Of a stretch of 64,000 nt of DNA, positions 17,810 to 26,553 are shown piece by piece. Origin of the DNA: an uncultured Rickettsiales bacterium (GTDB taxonomy: Bacteria > Pseudomonadota > Alphaproteobacteria > Micavibrionales > GCA-2720935). Positions within the stretch are counted from its first letter, which is position 1, and each line of letters opens with the position of its first letter. The stretch spans positions 1 to 64,000 of the forward strand of contig CATLOR010000004.1 of assembly GCA_950054255.1 (NCBI GenBank). The letters are read 5' to 3'. Below the pieces are notes generated by a model. The model ran no database searches. It was not told where the DNA came from and saw only the letters and a list, made by a program, of their open reading frames with translations. A program made the position numbers and the translations under genes.

Positions 17810-19063
17810 ATGCAAAATTTTCAATCTATGAATTTACCAGAGGCGTTAAATACATCTTTGGAGAAAATGGGATTCACTAATCCAACACCTATTCAAGCCA
17901 AAGCTATTCCAATTGCAATGGAAGGAAAAGATATTCTTGGTTCTGCGCAAACAGGAACAGGGAAAACAGGTGCTTATGGTATTCCCCTTGTCGCTCATTT
18001 ACTATCAAACCCACGTGCTATGTGCTTGGTGATGACACCAACAAGAGAGCTTGCGATGCAAGTATCTCAACAATTAAAAGATATGTTGGGTAAAAAGTCA
18101 TCGATTCAATCAGCCCTTTTAATTGGGGGTGAAGCTATGCCGAAACAATTCCAACAGTTAAGACGTCGTCCAAGACTAATCGTTGGAACACCTGGTCGTA
18201 TTAATGACCATTTACAACGCGGTAGCTTAATGCTTCATGATACAGATTTTCTTGTGTTGGATGAAACAGACCGCATGTTGGATATTGGCTTTACAGTACA
18301 GATTGAAAATATTTTACAATTCATGCTGAAGCCGCGTCAGACGCTTTTATTCTCTGCGACATTACCTGATAAAATTATTAAGATCGCAAGTAAATACATG
18401 AATAATCCTGTTCAAGTTGTTGTTGATGCACCATCATCACCAGCCGAAAAAATTGAACATGAAGTCCTTCATGTTAAAGACGGAGATAAATACACGAACT
18501 TGATCACTCAGCTTCAAGAACGCGATGGGTCGGTTATTATTTTCGCTAAAACAAAAAGAGGAACAGAAAAACTAGCAGAACGTTTAAGTAAAAAAGGCTT
18601 TGAAACAAATGCGATCCACGGTGACCTAAGACAAAGCAAAAGAGATAGCGTTATTCGAGGTTTTCGTAATAAGAAATATACAATTCTTGTTGCAACAGAT
18701 GTTGCAGCGCGTGGCTTAGATATTCCTCATGTTGAGCATGTGATTAACTATGATTTACCACAATGCCCAGAAGACTATATCCATAGAATTGGTCGTACTG
18801 CGCGTGCTGGTGCAAAAGGGTATGCGTTATGTTTTGTAACACCCGCTGATCGCCGTAGATGGCATGAAATTGATTGCTTATTGAACCCAGATAAAAAGCG
18901 TTCAGAAGAGGAAAAAGGTCCTAGGAGAGATGGTAAAAAGCCTTTCAGACGTGGTAAAAAGCCAAAATGGAGCTTTAAAAAGAAGAAAGCCGTGAATAAG
19001 TCTGCACCTAAGAAGGCAGCCCCTCATAAATCAGCACCTAAGAAGGCCGCTGCTCAGAAATAA
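17810..19063 (+). CDS. DEAD-box ATP-dependent RNA helicase (motif II is DETD)
   Basis: The 417-residue protein has all helicase motifs in order: Q motif (GFTNPTPIQ), motif I (AQTGTGKT), Ia (PTRELA), Ib (TPGR), II, III (SAT), IV (VIIFAKT), V (ATDVAARGLDIP) and VI (HRIGRTARAG). Motif II at residues 151-154 reads DETD instead of DEAD; the catalytic D-E and final D are kept. A basic tail of about 60 residues with SAPKKAA repeats likely binds RNA, as in RhlE/DeaD-type enzymes. The divergent cspA gene and the shared leader element suggest cold induction and a role in unwinding structured RNA or in ribosome assembly. AAGGAA lies rather far upstream of the ATG. rlmJ follows 21 bases after the stop. 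Confidence 0.93.
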   Translation: MQNFQSMNLPEALNTSLEKMGFTNPTPIQAKAIPIAMEGKDILGSAQTGTGKTGAYGIPLVAHLLSNPRAMCLVMTPTRELAMQVSQQLKDMLGKKSSIQSALLIGGEAMPKQFQQLRRRPRLIVGTPGRINDHLQRGSLMLHDTDFLVLDETDRMLDIGFTVQIENILQFMLKPRQTLLFSATLPDKIIKIASKYMNNPVQVVVDAPSSPAEKIEHEVLHVKDGDKYTNLITQLQERDGSVIIFAKTKRGTEKLAERLSKKGFETNAIHGDLRQSKRDSVIRGFRNKKYTILVATDVAARGLDIPHVEHVINYDLPQCPEDYIHRIGRTARAGAKGYALCFVTPADRRRWHEIDCLLNPDKKRSEEEKGPRRDGKKPFRRGKKPKWSFKKKKAVNKSAPKKAAPHKSAPKKAAAQK

Positions 19064-19084
19064 GAAAGTTTAAAAGGTCGCTCC

Positions 19085-19882
19085 ATGCTGAGTTATCAAC
19101 ATATGTATCATGCTGGTGGCAAGATGGATGTACACAAGCATTTGACTGTATGTGTTCTTTTATCGCTTCTTACAGAAAAAGAGCGACCTTTATTCTTACT
19201 TGATGCTTTTGCAGGGCGTGGCTTTTACGATTTAAAAGCGCCAGAGGCTCTTAAAACAAAAGAAGCTGAGCATGGCTATGGATTGTTAAGAAACACGGAT
19301 GCAAAAGCGATCCAAACATTACAGACATGTGTTGATGCTTTGAATAAAAAGCAAGGAACTAGCTCATTATATCCAGGCTCACCTTATCTTTTAAGTCATC
19401 TGATGAGAAAGCAAGATGAGTTGAGTGTATGTGAAATACATCCACAAGAGCTTGACGCCTTAAAAGAGAACAAGCATCATTTCCCTCAAAAAGTCCGTAT
19501 AGACACACGAAATGCTTATGAAGCATTAAAAGCATTACTTCCCCCTAAACAAGCACGTGGTTTGGTTTTGATTGACCCAAGCTATGAAATTAAGAGCGAA
19601 TATAGTGATATCGCACGCATGACGGCTAAAGCCTATAAGAAATGGAATACAGGTGTTTTCTTAATTTGGTATCCATTGTTGAAAAATGGTTTGTACGAAA
19701 CCTTAAAGACAGAATTACAAAAATATATAATTGACCCAAATGCCTTGTATTTTCATGAATGGGTGTTTGAAAATGCACCAGAGAGAGCTTTGGGGTCTGG
19801 GGTCGCGATTATTAATCCGCCTTATAAAACAGATGCAGAAATAGACGCTTTTTTCTCTGTCTTGCAAAGCGTTTATAAATAA
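19085..19882 (+). CDS. rlmJ: 23S rRNA (adenine-N6)-methyltransferase RlmJ
   Basis: The N-terminus MLSYQHMYHAGGKMDVHKH corresponds to the RlmJ signature (MLSYRHSFHAGNHADVLKH in E. coli, from memory). The AdoMet-binding core has LLDAFAGRGFYDL and ICEIHPQELDAL-like strands (here VCEIHPQELDAL). Motif IV, normally DPPY, is DPSYE (VLIDPSYEIKSEY). RlmJ methylates A2030 of 23S rRNA in E. coli. The 265-residue length fits the family of about 280. It lies 21 bases behind the helicase on the same strand, so an RNA-maturation operon is likely. The S for P change in motif IV is worth noting but probably tolerated. Confidence 0.9.
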   Translation: MLSYQHMYHAGGKMDVHKHLTVCVLLSLLTEKERPLFLLDAFAGRGFYDLKAPEALKTKEAEHGYGLLRNTDAKAIQTLQTCVDALNKKQGTSSLYPGSPYLLSHLMRKQDELSVCEIHPQELDALKENKHHFPQKVRIDTRNAYEALKALLPPKQARGLVLIDPSYEIKSEYSDIARMTAKAYKKWNTGVFLIWYPLLKNGLYETLKTELQKYIIDPNALYFHEWVFENAPERALGSGVAIINPPYKTDAEIDAFFSVLQSVYK

Positions 19883-20044
19883 AAATCTTTCAATAATAAA
19901 TATCTTTAAGACTGTATACTGTTGTATGTATTGGCTTTTATTAAAATTTTTCCATAATTTATTAAAATATTTACATGTAATTGGTTAAAATAGAGAGTCG
20001 TTCATGAAGAACGTGAAACACACACATGTCTTAGGGAGGTTAGA

Positions 20045-22393
20045 ATGTCTCCAACATTTAACAATCAAGAGGCTTCGCTAGAAGATCTTGTTAATAACGT
20101 AAATGAGAAAGATTTTCGAGAAGATAGTCTTGAAAACTTTTTCGATATTTTTAATACGTCATCAACAGTTAACTTTGTTGATGCGCCAGAAATCTTTGCT
20201 GAACATCAGTTGTTAAAAGCTCAGCAATTTTCAAATACAAACACGGATATAACATCGTCTGATGATACGAGTACGGTGATTTTTGCAGAAACGGAACAGC
20301 CATATTCTTTATTCCTTTCTCCTGAAAAAGGTGATTTTTCTGGGAAAATGACATCTTATTATAACAATGGCATTGAAATTGTTAAATCCTCCACACAAGG
20401 AACGATGAATTGGATTGATACAGGAAAAGCACCTGGAGGTATTGGTGTCTTTGGGAATGGTCGTAAAGGAAACTCAGGCAAAGAGCTTGAAACGGTTACA
20501 ATTAATTTAGATGACCCAGCAGATAAAGTGACGATCTCTGTTGTTGATCATGGGAACAAGAATGTTGATGATATCCTTATCTTTGATGTCTATCAGCAAG
20601 GTTCAAGCGACCCTACTCAATATACACTTGTTCTTGAAGGTGGTTTCGAGAATGAATTAATTTCATTTGATTTTGAGGCAATAGAAATGGGGGAAGGTGC
20701 GCTTATTACTCATATGGAGTTTTATGCACAATCTCAGCTTGGTAAAGGGAATGGAGAAGCTAATTTTTTAATAGCGGATGTAGAGGCGTTTTATATCCCA
20801 AAAGAAATTGTGAATGATGATGGCGATATTACACCTCAAGAAATAGACCCTGCTGTTTTTATCGTTGGTGGTACAGGGGATGATGATTTTACATCAACAA
20901 AAGAATTTGATGTGGGAGAAGGTTTTGGTGTCATTCAAGGTGGTAATAATAATGATTTATTAATTGGTGATAGTAGTGGCTCTTATATTTCAACGGGTAC
21001 AGGAGATGATGGAGAGGCCAATACTCAAGATTTTAATATCGCAATGATTTTGGATATTAGTGGATCTATGGATACATCTTTTGCAGATGGAACAACAGGA
21101 ATGCAACGCTTAATTGAAATGACAAAAGGTTTTATGACAGAGATGTCAACTTATACCAATGGTGTTGTTCAAGTCCATTTTACGACCTTTAGTGCGATCA
21201 CAGAGCATGAAGTCACATTTACTGTTAATGAGGAAACAGGATATCAAGATGCTATTGATTTTATAGATGGGTTGGTTTCTCGTATTGGTACAAATTATGA
21301 AGCCGGAATGCAGGATACAATCACGTGGTTTAATAGTGATGAAGCCATTGAAGGTGCATTGAATTATACTTATTTTATTAGTGATGGTACACCTAGCCAT
21401 TCGGTCAATGATGCTACGGGTGCTTCTGTGCGACAATATAATGGTGAGGCTTTGGAAGCTGTCTTTGGCGCGGATGGCAGTGATGAAGTCGCAACCCTTC
21501 AACAGTTAAGTGAAGAATTAATAGCTGTCGCGATTGATTACCCTCTTTCTGTTCCAACAAATATGGATAGAATTGATTCAACAGGTGAAGCGTTAAGAGC
21601 AACTTCTGGAGAAGATCTAGAAGCTATTTTCCAACAAACAAATCCAATATTACGATTGGAGGCTGTTGGTGATGATGTCATCTTAGGAGGCGAAGGAGAT
21701 GACTTCATTTTTGGAGATTCTTTGTTTACCGATATATTAGCTCAAGATCATAACTTAGGTACAGATCCAGGCGCAGGATGGCATATATTTGAATTGTTAG
21801 AATCTGGTGCGAGTGCCCTTAATCCTGATTGGGATCGTGCAGATACTCTTGATTATATTGGTAGTAATTTGCGAGAAATGATGATTGAGAGTGTGACCGC
21901 TGAAGATTCTATTCGCGCAGTTGGAAGCGACTTTATTGATGGTGGCGCTGGTGATGACTTTATCTTCGGTCAAGAAGGGCATGATACACTTTATGGTGGA
22001 GATGGCGATGATTTTATCTTTGGCGGTAATGGAGATAATGTCATATATGGTGGTGATGGCTCCGATAGTTTATTTGGAGGCGATGGTACTGATATTTTTG
22101 TCTTTAAAGCTGGTGATGTGGGACTTGATGCTATTCGTGATTTTAATAGCATCGACGATAAAATTGATATTCAAGATCTTTTAACAGACACAGAATATAA
22201 TGCATCACAAGATAGTATTGATGATTTTTTATCTAGTCGTGTTGAAGATGGAAACACAATTCTATCTCTTGATTATGACGGAAATGCTTCTACGTCTTCG
22301 GATCATGTGGATTTTGCTGTATTAGAAGGCTATGTCGATTATTCAGCATCGTTAAACTTAGTTTCAAATGCCCAGATTATCTATATAGGTTAA
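20045..22393 (+). CDS. Secreted RTX protein with von Willebrand A domain
   Basis: A strong ribosome-binding site (AGGGAGG) precedes ATG 20045. There is no N-terminal signal peptide, as expected for type I secretion. About residues 85-260 form a beta-rich domain resembling those of large RTX adhesins. Glycine-Asp repeats begin near 275 (GGTGDDDF, GGNNNDLLIGDSS). A von Willebrand A domain (about 330-535) interrupts them, with an intact MIDAS start D337-I-S-G-S and a later SDGTPS. The RTX nonapeptides resume (GGEGDDFIFGD, then GGAGDDFIFGQEG, GGDGDDFIFGGNG and GGDGSDSLFGGDG). The end (DIFVFKAGDVG...IRDFNSIDDKIDI) is the usual C-terminal secretion region. Calcium-dependent folding outside the cell and a binding role are inferred. 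No type I secretion genes are in this window. Confidence 0.88.
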   Translation: MSPTFNNQEASLEDLVNNVNEKDFREDSLENFFDIFNTSSTVNFVDAPEIFAEHQLLKAQQFSNTNTDITSSDDTSTVIFAETEQPYSLFLSPEKGDFSGKMTSYYNNGIEIVKSSTQGTMNWIDTGKAPGGIGVFGNGRKGNSGKELETVTINLDDPADKVTISVVDHGNKNVDDILIFDVYQQGSSDPTQYTLVLEGGFENELISFDFEAIEMGEGALITHMEFYAQSQLGKGNGEANFLIADVEAFYIPKEIVNDDGDITPQEIDPAVFIVGGTGDDDFTSTKEFDVGEGFGVIQGGNNNDLLIGDSSGSYISTGTGDDGEANTQDFNIAMILDISGSMDTSFADGTTGMQRLIEMTKGFMTEMSTYTNGVVQVHFTTFSAITEHEVTFTVNEETGYQDAIDFIDGLVSRIGTNYEAGMQDTITWFNSDEAIEGALNYTYFISDGTPSHSVNDATGASVRQYNGEALEAVFGADGSDEVATLQQLSEELIAVAIDYPLSVPTNMDRIDSTGEALRATSGEDLEAIFQQTNPILRLEAVGDDVILGGEGDDFIFGDSLFTDILAQDHNLGTDPGAGWHIFELLESGASALNPDWDRADTLDYIGSNLREMMIESVTAEDSIRAVGSDFIDGGAGDDFIFGQEGHDTLYGGDGDDFIFGGNGDNVIYGGDGSDSLFGGDGTDIFVFKAGDVGLDAIRDFNSIDDKIDIQDLLTDTEYNASQDSIDDFLSSRVEDGNTILSLDYDGNASTSSDHVDFAVLEGYVDYSASLNLVSNAQIIYIG

Positions 22394-22560
22394 GGATCTA
22401 ATTTGCTTTATTAGCGGTCTTGTTGTTGTCGTCCGGCATGATCTGTTTTGAAACATTAAAAGTCTATATTAGCGATGAAATGATTAAAAATATTGAAAAA
22501 CAAAGTTTCTCGATTTATAAAGCATTTACGGCTTTTTAACATTATTAGGAAACAAGCTTT

Positions 22561-23949
22561 TTGTTATTTACTTCTATAACATTTCTTTTTTATTTTCTGC
22601 CCTTGCTTTTGTTGGGGTATTTTTTAGTTCATAAAAATATAAAGGTTTCAAATGCTGTTTTATTAGCAGGATCTCTGGTTTTTTACGCTTGGGGTGAACC
22701 TGTCTTTGTCCTTATTATGCTGCTTTCAATTGTGATGAATTACAGCATTGGTCTTTTGATTGATCGCTATCGTAACACAGGCTCTTATATTTTAATGGCA
22801 GGTGTTTTCTTAAATCTTTCCGTTTTGTGTTATTTTAAATATCTAAGTTTTATACTGTCTTCGATAGCAACATTTTTCAGTCTATCTATTAATATCCCAG
22901 ATGTAGCCTTACCTCTTGGGATATCATTTTTTACATTTCAGGCTATAACCTATCTTGTGGATTTGAATAAAAAAGAGATAAAAGTTCAAAGGAATATGTT
23001 TGATTTGGCTTTGTATATTTCTCTGTTTCCTCAATTAATTGCAGGACCAATTGTGCGCTATGCCGATATTGAAACACAAATTCATAATCGGACACATTCT
23101 TGGTTAGGCTTTAGTGATGGTATTCGTCGTTTTTTAATTGGTTTTGGGAAAAAGGTTTTAATTGCAAATACCTTTGCCCAAGTGGCAGATGAAATATTTG
23201 CGTTACCAGAGAGTGAGTTGACAACATATATCGTGTTAATTGGAGTGTTGGCTTATACATTGCAAATATATTTTGATTTCTCAGCTTATTCGGATATGGC
23301 AATTGGACTTGCAAAGATGTTTGGTTTTGATCTTAAAGAGAATTTTAATTATCCCTATATCTCAAGAAGCATAAAAGAGTTTTGGAGAAGATGGCATATC
23401 TCATTATCAACCTTTTTAAGGGATTATTTGTATATTCCTTTAGGGGGGAATAGGGACGGTATTTTCGCAACCTATCGTAACTTGTTGATCGTATTTTTCT
23501 TATGTGGTTTGTGGCATGGTGCAGGATGGACCTTTATTATATGGGGGCTTTATTTTGGCTTTTTCCTAGTTCTGGAGCGCCTTTTCTTGGAGATCTATTT
23601 AGTAAAGATTCCAAAGGCTTTATCTTGGATTTATATGGCGATCGTTGTTATGTTTGGATGGCTGATTTTTAGAAGTGATAATTTAGAACAGTTGTTCATG
23701 ATGCTTAATGGGATGGTTAATTTTGAAGTTACACAGCTTTTGTATAAATATTTACAAGATAGATTTTTGATCGTTACATTTGTTTTGGCTTTGCTTGGTT
23801 CAACGCCTTTGATCCGTGATTATTTTATCAATACATCGAAGCCAATTGTGATGATTGCAAGGGATATATTCTTGATGGCGACATTTATCATCTCAATCGC
23901 ATTTTTAGCGGCTGGCACATATAATCCGTTTATATATTTTAGGTTTTAA
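22561..23949 (+). CDS. MBOAT-family O-acyltransferase, AlgI-like
   Basis: The start is TTG 22561, because the product then begins LLFTSITFLFYFLPLLLLGY, the standard AlgI-type N-terminus, and AGGA lies ten bases upstream. The 462-residue multi-pass protein carries the MBOAT signatures QLIAGPIVRY, FDFSAYSDMAIG and, around the active-site histidine, FLCGLWHGAGWTFIIWG. The family passes acetyl groups across the inner membrane to a periplasmic partner that acetylates a polysaccharide. The next gene encodes such a partner and overlaps by one base (TAATG). The polysaccharide is unknown, since no synthase is adjacent. Confidence 0.9.
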   Translation: MLFTSITFLFYFLPLLLLGYFLVHKNIKVSNAVLLAGSLVFYAWGEPVFVLIMLLSIVMNYSIGLLIDRYRNTGSYILMAGVFLNLSVLCYFKYLSFILSSIATFFSLSINIPDVALPLGISFFTFQAITYLVDLNKKEIKVQRNMFDLALYISLFPQLIAGPIVRYADIETQIHNRTHSWLGFSDGIRRFLIGFGKKVLIANTFAQVADEIFALPESELTTYIVLIGVLAYTLQIYFDFSAYSDMAIGLAKMFGFDLKENFNYPYISRSIKEFWRRWHISLSTFLRDYLYIPLGGNRDGIFATYRNLLIVFFLCGLWHGAGWTFIIWGLYFGFFLVLERLFLEIYLVKIPKALSWIYMAIVVMFGWLIFRSDNLEQLFMMLNGMVNFEVTQLLYKYLQDRFLIVTFVLALLGSTPLIRDYFINTSKPIVMIARDIFLMATFIISIAFLAAGTYNPFIYFRF

Positions 23950-25019
23950 TGCGCATGAAATATTTAACACATTATTTATTGATCATCTTATTTATAGCAT
24001 TTATTGCTCTGATGCCGATTATGGGTGTTATGACGCCTGATGAAGAGGTTTCATTAAGAGAGAATAGACGTTTAAATACATTTCCGTCATTTTCTATGAC
24101 CAGTATCGAGGATATTACATTAAAACTAGATGCGTATTTTGATGATCATTTTGCCTTTAGAGATAAGTTTATTGATTTAAAAGAAAAAATTTCAGATCGT
24201 ATTTCCGGTCATAAAAGGAATAGGTTTCGAGCCGTTGTTGGTCAATCGGACTGGGCTTTTTATGAAGGATGTGTCGAGCATTATCAAGGCCGATTTTCCG
24301 AAGAAAAAATTGATGCCTTCTTAAAAGATCTAGAACATTTTTCTAACCAAATAACAGTGCCTGTTTTAGTGGCAGTTGTTCCAAATAAAGCATATGTCTA
24401 TGATGAGTACTTACCAGACTATGTACAGGGAAGTACCCAACGTAAACAAACGATTGAGAAAATAAGTGATATCAATAATATTCACGTTTTAGATTTGTTA
24501 CCATCCTTGAAACAGGAATCGATTACAAAGCAAACCTATATGAATTACGACACGCATTGGAATGGATGGGGTGCTTATATCGCTTATAAAGAAATTATGA
24601 ATTTCATTAACAAGAATATCACTATCTCAATTCTTGCTAGAGAAGATATCGCGTCGATAGAAATTAATGACAGATTTGAAGGTGGAATAGCAGCAATGCT
24701 TGGTAAAGCTGGAGAGATTTATGATACAAATAGTCATGTTGTTTTTTCTAATCAGTCCGCACAAGAATATCAAAAAGAAACAAGTGTGCATGAAGGTGTT
24801 GAGACACTTCATTATAAAAATCATAAAGGATTAGGGCGTGCGATTATTTTACATGACTCATTCGTGGAAGCGCATCTGGGTGATTACTTTTCTGAAACTT
24901 TTTATGAAACATCATTATATAGGACATTTGATTTTGTACATTTAGTTGAACAAATTAAGAAAGAGAATCCAGACTTTGTTTTAATAGAAATCGTAGAACG
25001 CCATATTTATAGCGACTGA
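23949..25019 (+). CDS. AlgJ/AlgX-like SGNH-type O-acetyltransferase
   Basis: The ATG overlaps the stop of the MBOAT gene (TAATG), so translation is coupled; a second ATG lies at 23955. Residues about 5-27 form one membrane anchor and the rest should be periplasmic. The catalytic-site motif YDTHWNGWGAYIAYKE carries the Asp-His pair of AlgJ/AlgX/DHHW-family enzymes, DDHFAFRDKFIDLK is the conserved N-terminal motif, and AIILHDSFVEAHL holds the likely nucleophile Ser. The pair AlgI-like plus AlgJ-like acetylates an exopolysaccharide such as alginate or cellulose. Which one here cannot be said. Confidence 0.87.
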   Translation: MRMKYLTHYLLIILFIAFIALMPIMGVMTPDEEVSLRENRRLNTFPSFSMTSIEDITLKLDAYFDDHFAFRDKFIDLKEKISDRISGHKRNRFRAVVGQSDWAFYEGCVEHYQGRFSEEKIDAFLKDLEHFSNQITVPVLVAVVPNKAYVYDEYLPDYVQGSTQRKQTIEKISDINNIHVLDLLPSLKQESITKQTYMNYDTHWNGWGAYIAYKEIMNFINKNITISILAREDIASIEINDRFEGGIAAMLGKAGEIYDTNSHVVFSNQSAQEYQKETSVHEGVETLHYKNHKGLGRAIILHDSFVEAHLGDYFSETFYETSLYRTFDFVHLVEQIKKENPDFVLIEIVERHIYSD

Positions 25020-25111
25020 TTTCTGTATCTTTTAAATTCTTAAAAAAACGCTATGTAACTTCTTGATCTGTTGTGCGAATATAATTGACAGATAAGGGAT
25101 GATTTTTATAG

Positions 25112-26551
25112 ATGATGAAAAAAATGGAATTGTTAAAACGCTGGTTTCCACTTGTTTTGATTTTAATATTTATGGGAGCTGCTTATCAACAGGGTTTTCA
25201 TGAATATATATCTTTGGAACTTTTAAAAGAGAATAAAGAGATATTAAAAGAAGTTGTAATGGGATCGCCCGTAGCGAGCGCGTTAAAATTTATAGGGCTT
25301 TATATTGTTTTTGTTGCACTCTCTCTTCCTGCGGCAACATTATTAACATTGGCCGGCGGCTTTTTATTTGGTGCATGGTTGGGGACATTATATGTTGTGG
25401 TCGCCGCGACAATTGGTGCGACTGTAATATTTATTGTGGCACGAAGCTCGCTTGGTCAAACATTACGAGAAAAAGCAGGAAATCTTTATGAAAAGATAGA
25501 AAAGAATATGAAAGAGAATGCGATTGGTTATTTGTTTTTTATGCGTTTAGTCCCTATTTTCCCTTTCTTTCTTGTGAATATTGTCCCAGCTCTTTTTAAT
25601 GTTCGTACCTCTATTTATATCGTCACGACTTTTTTCGGAATTATACCAGGGACATTTGTGTATGTGAATTTAGGGCAGCAATTAGGAGAGATTGAAAATT
25701 TAAAAGACCTTGTTTCATTTGAAACATTAATTGCTTTTGCTTTATTAGGGCTTTTCTCTTTAGTGCCAACATTATTAAAGTTTTTGAAAAAGTCAAAAAA
25801 GAGCACGCTTTCTTTAATAATCATGTTTTCACTTTCTTTATTTCCTTACCAAGCGAATGCAACGACACCATATGAGCAATTCTCTAGTTTATATAATGGG
25901 TTGTTAAAGGAGCATGTGCGCATTGTAGAAGATCATCCTTCTCAAATTATTTATAATGGTGTTGATTATGAGGCATGGTCACAAGATGCGCGTTATAAGG
26001 AAGCAAAGGAAATGATTGCTTTATTGAACGCAACTGATTTCCCTTCTCAAACGCATAAGAAAGTATTTTGGATTAATCTCTATAATTTTTTGACGATAGA
26101 TTTAATCATTACAGAACAAGAAACAGATTCAATTAAAAACTTAGGAAGCTTTTTTTCATCTGCCTGGACATATTACACATGGACGATCCAAGGTAAAGAC
26201 TATAGCTTGGATCACATTGAACATGAGATTTTACGCCCTATGAAAGATGCACGTATTCACTTTGCTCTGAATTGTGCATCCATATCATGTCCAGATTTAA
26301 GACGTGAGATTTATTTAGTTGAAACACTCAATCGACAGTTTTTAGCACAAATAACTGGTGCTTTAAGTAATACAAAAAAAGGCTTTTATGAGGATGATCA
26401 TGTGATTTATATTTCCAAGATTTTTGATTGGTATAAAGAAGATTTCAAAAAAGGAAATATATCAGAATGGATATCTCATTATAAAAAAATAAAGGCAACA
26501 AAGGATATAAGGTTTTTAGACTATAACTGGTCTTTGAATAAAGTGAGGTAA
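25112..26551 (+). CDS. TVP38/DedA-like membrane domain fused to DUF547 domain
   Basis: The 479-residue chain joins two families. Residues about 1-235 are a TVP38/TMEM64 (DedA-related) membrane protein, with TLAGGFLFGAWLGTLYVVVA, FFMRLVPIFPFFLVNIVPAL and IIPGTFVYVNLG. After a short basic linker, a second hydrophobic stretch (LSLIIMFSLSLFPYQANA), which looks like an embedded signal peptide, leads into a DUF547 domain (about 260-479) with WINLYNFLTI, EHEILRP and IHFALNCASISCPDL. These domains are often neighbours as separate genes, so this looks like a natural fusion that puts DUF547 in the periplasm. TVP38/DedA members are thought to act on lipids or membrane potential. DUF547 has no settled function. 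A flavoprotein and a phosphatidyltransferase gene follow at 2 and 15 bases. Confidence 0.85.
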   Translation: MMKKMELLKRWFPLVLILIFMGAAYQQGFHEYISLELLKENKEILKEVVMGSPVASALKFIGLYIVFVALSLPAATLLTLAGGFLFGAWLGTLYVVVAATIGATVIFIVARSSLGQTLREKAGNLYEKIEKNMKENAIGYLFFMRLVPIFPFFLVNIVPALFNVRTSIYIVTTFFGIIPGTFVYVNLGQQLGEIENLKDLVSFETLIAFALLGLFSLVPTLLKFLKKSKKSTLSLIIMFSLSLFPYQANATTPYEQFSSLYNGLLKEHVRIVEDHPSQIIYNGVDYEAWSQDARYKEAKEMIALLNATDFPSQTHKKVFWINLYNFLTIDLIITEQETDSIKNLGSFFSSAWTYYTWTIQGKDYSLDHIEHEILRPMKDARIHFALNCASISCPDLRREIYLVETLNRQFLAQITGALSNTKKGFYEDDHVIYISKIFDWYKEDFKKGNISEWISHYKKIKATKDIRFLDYNWSLNKVR

Positions 26552-26553
26552 AT

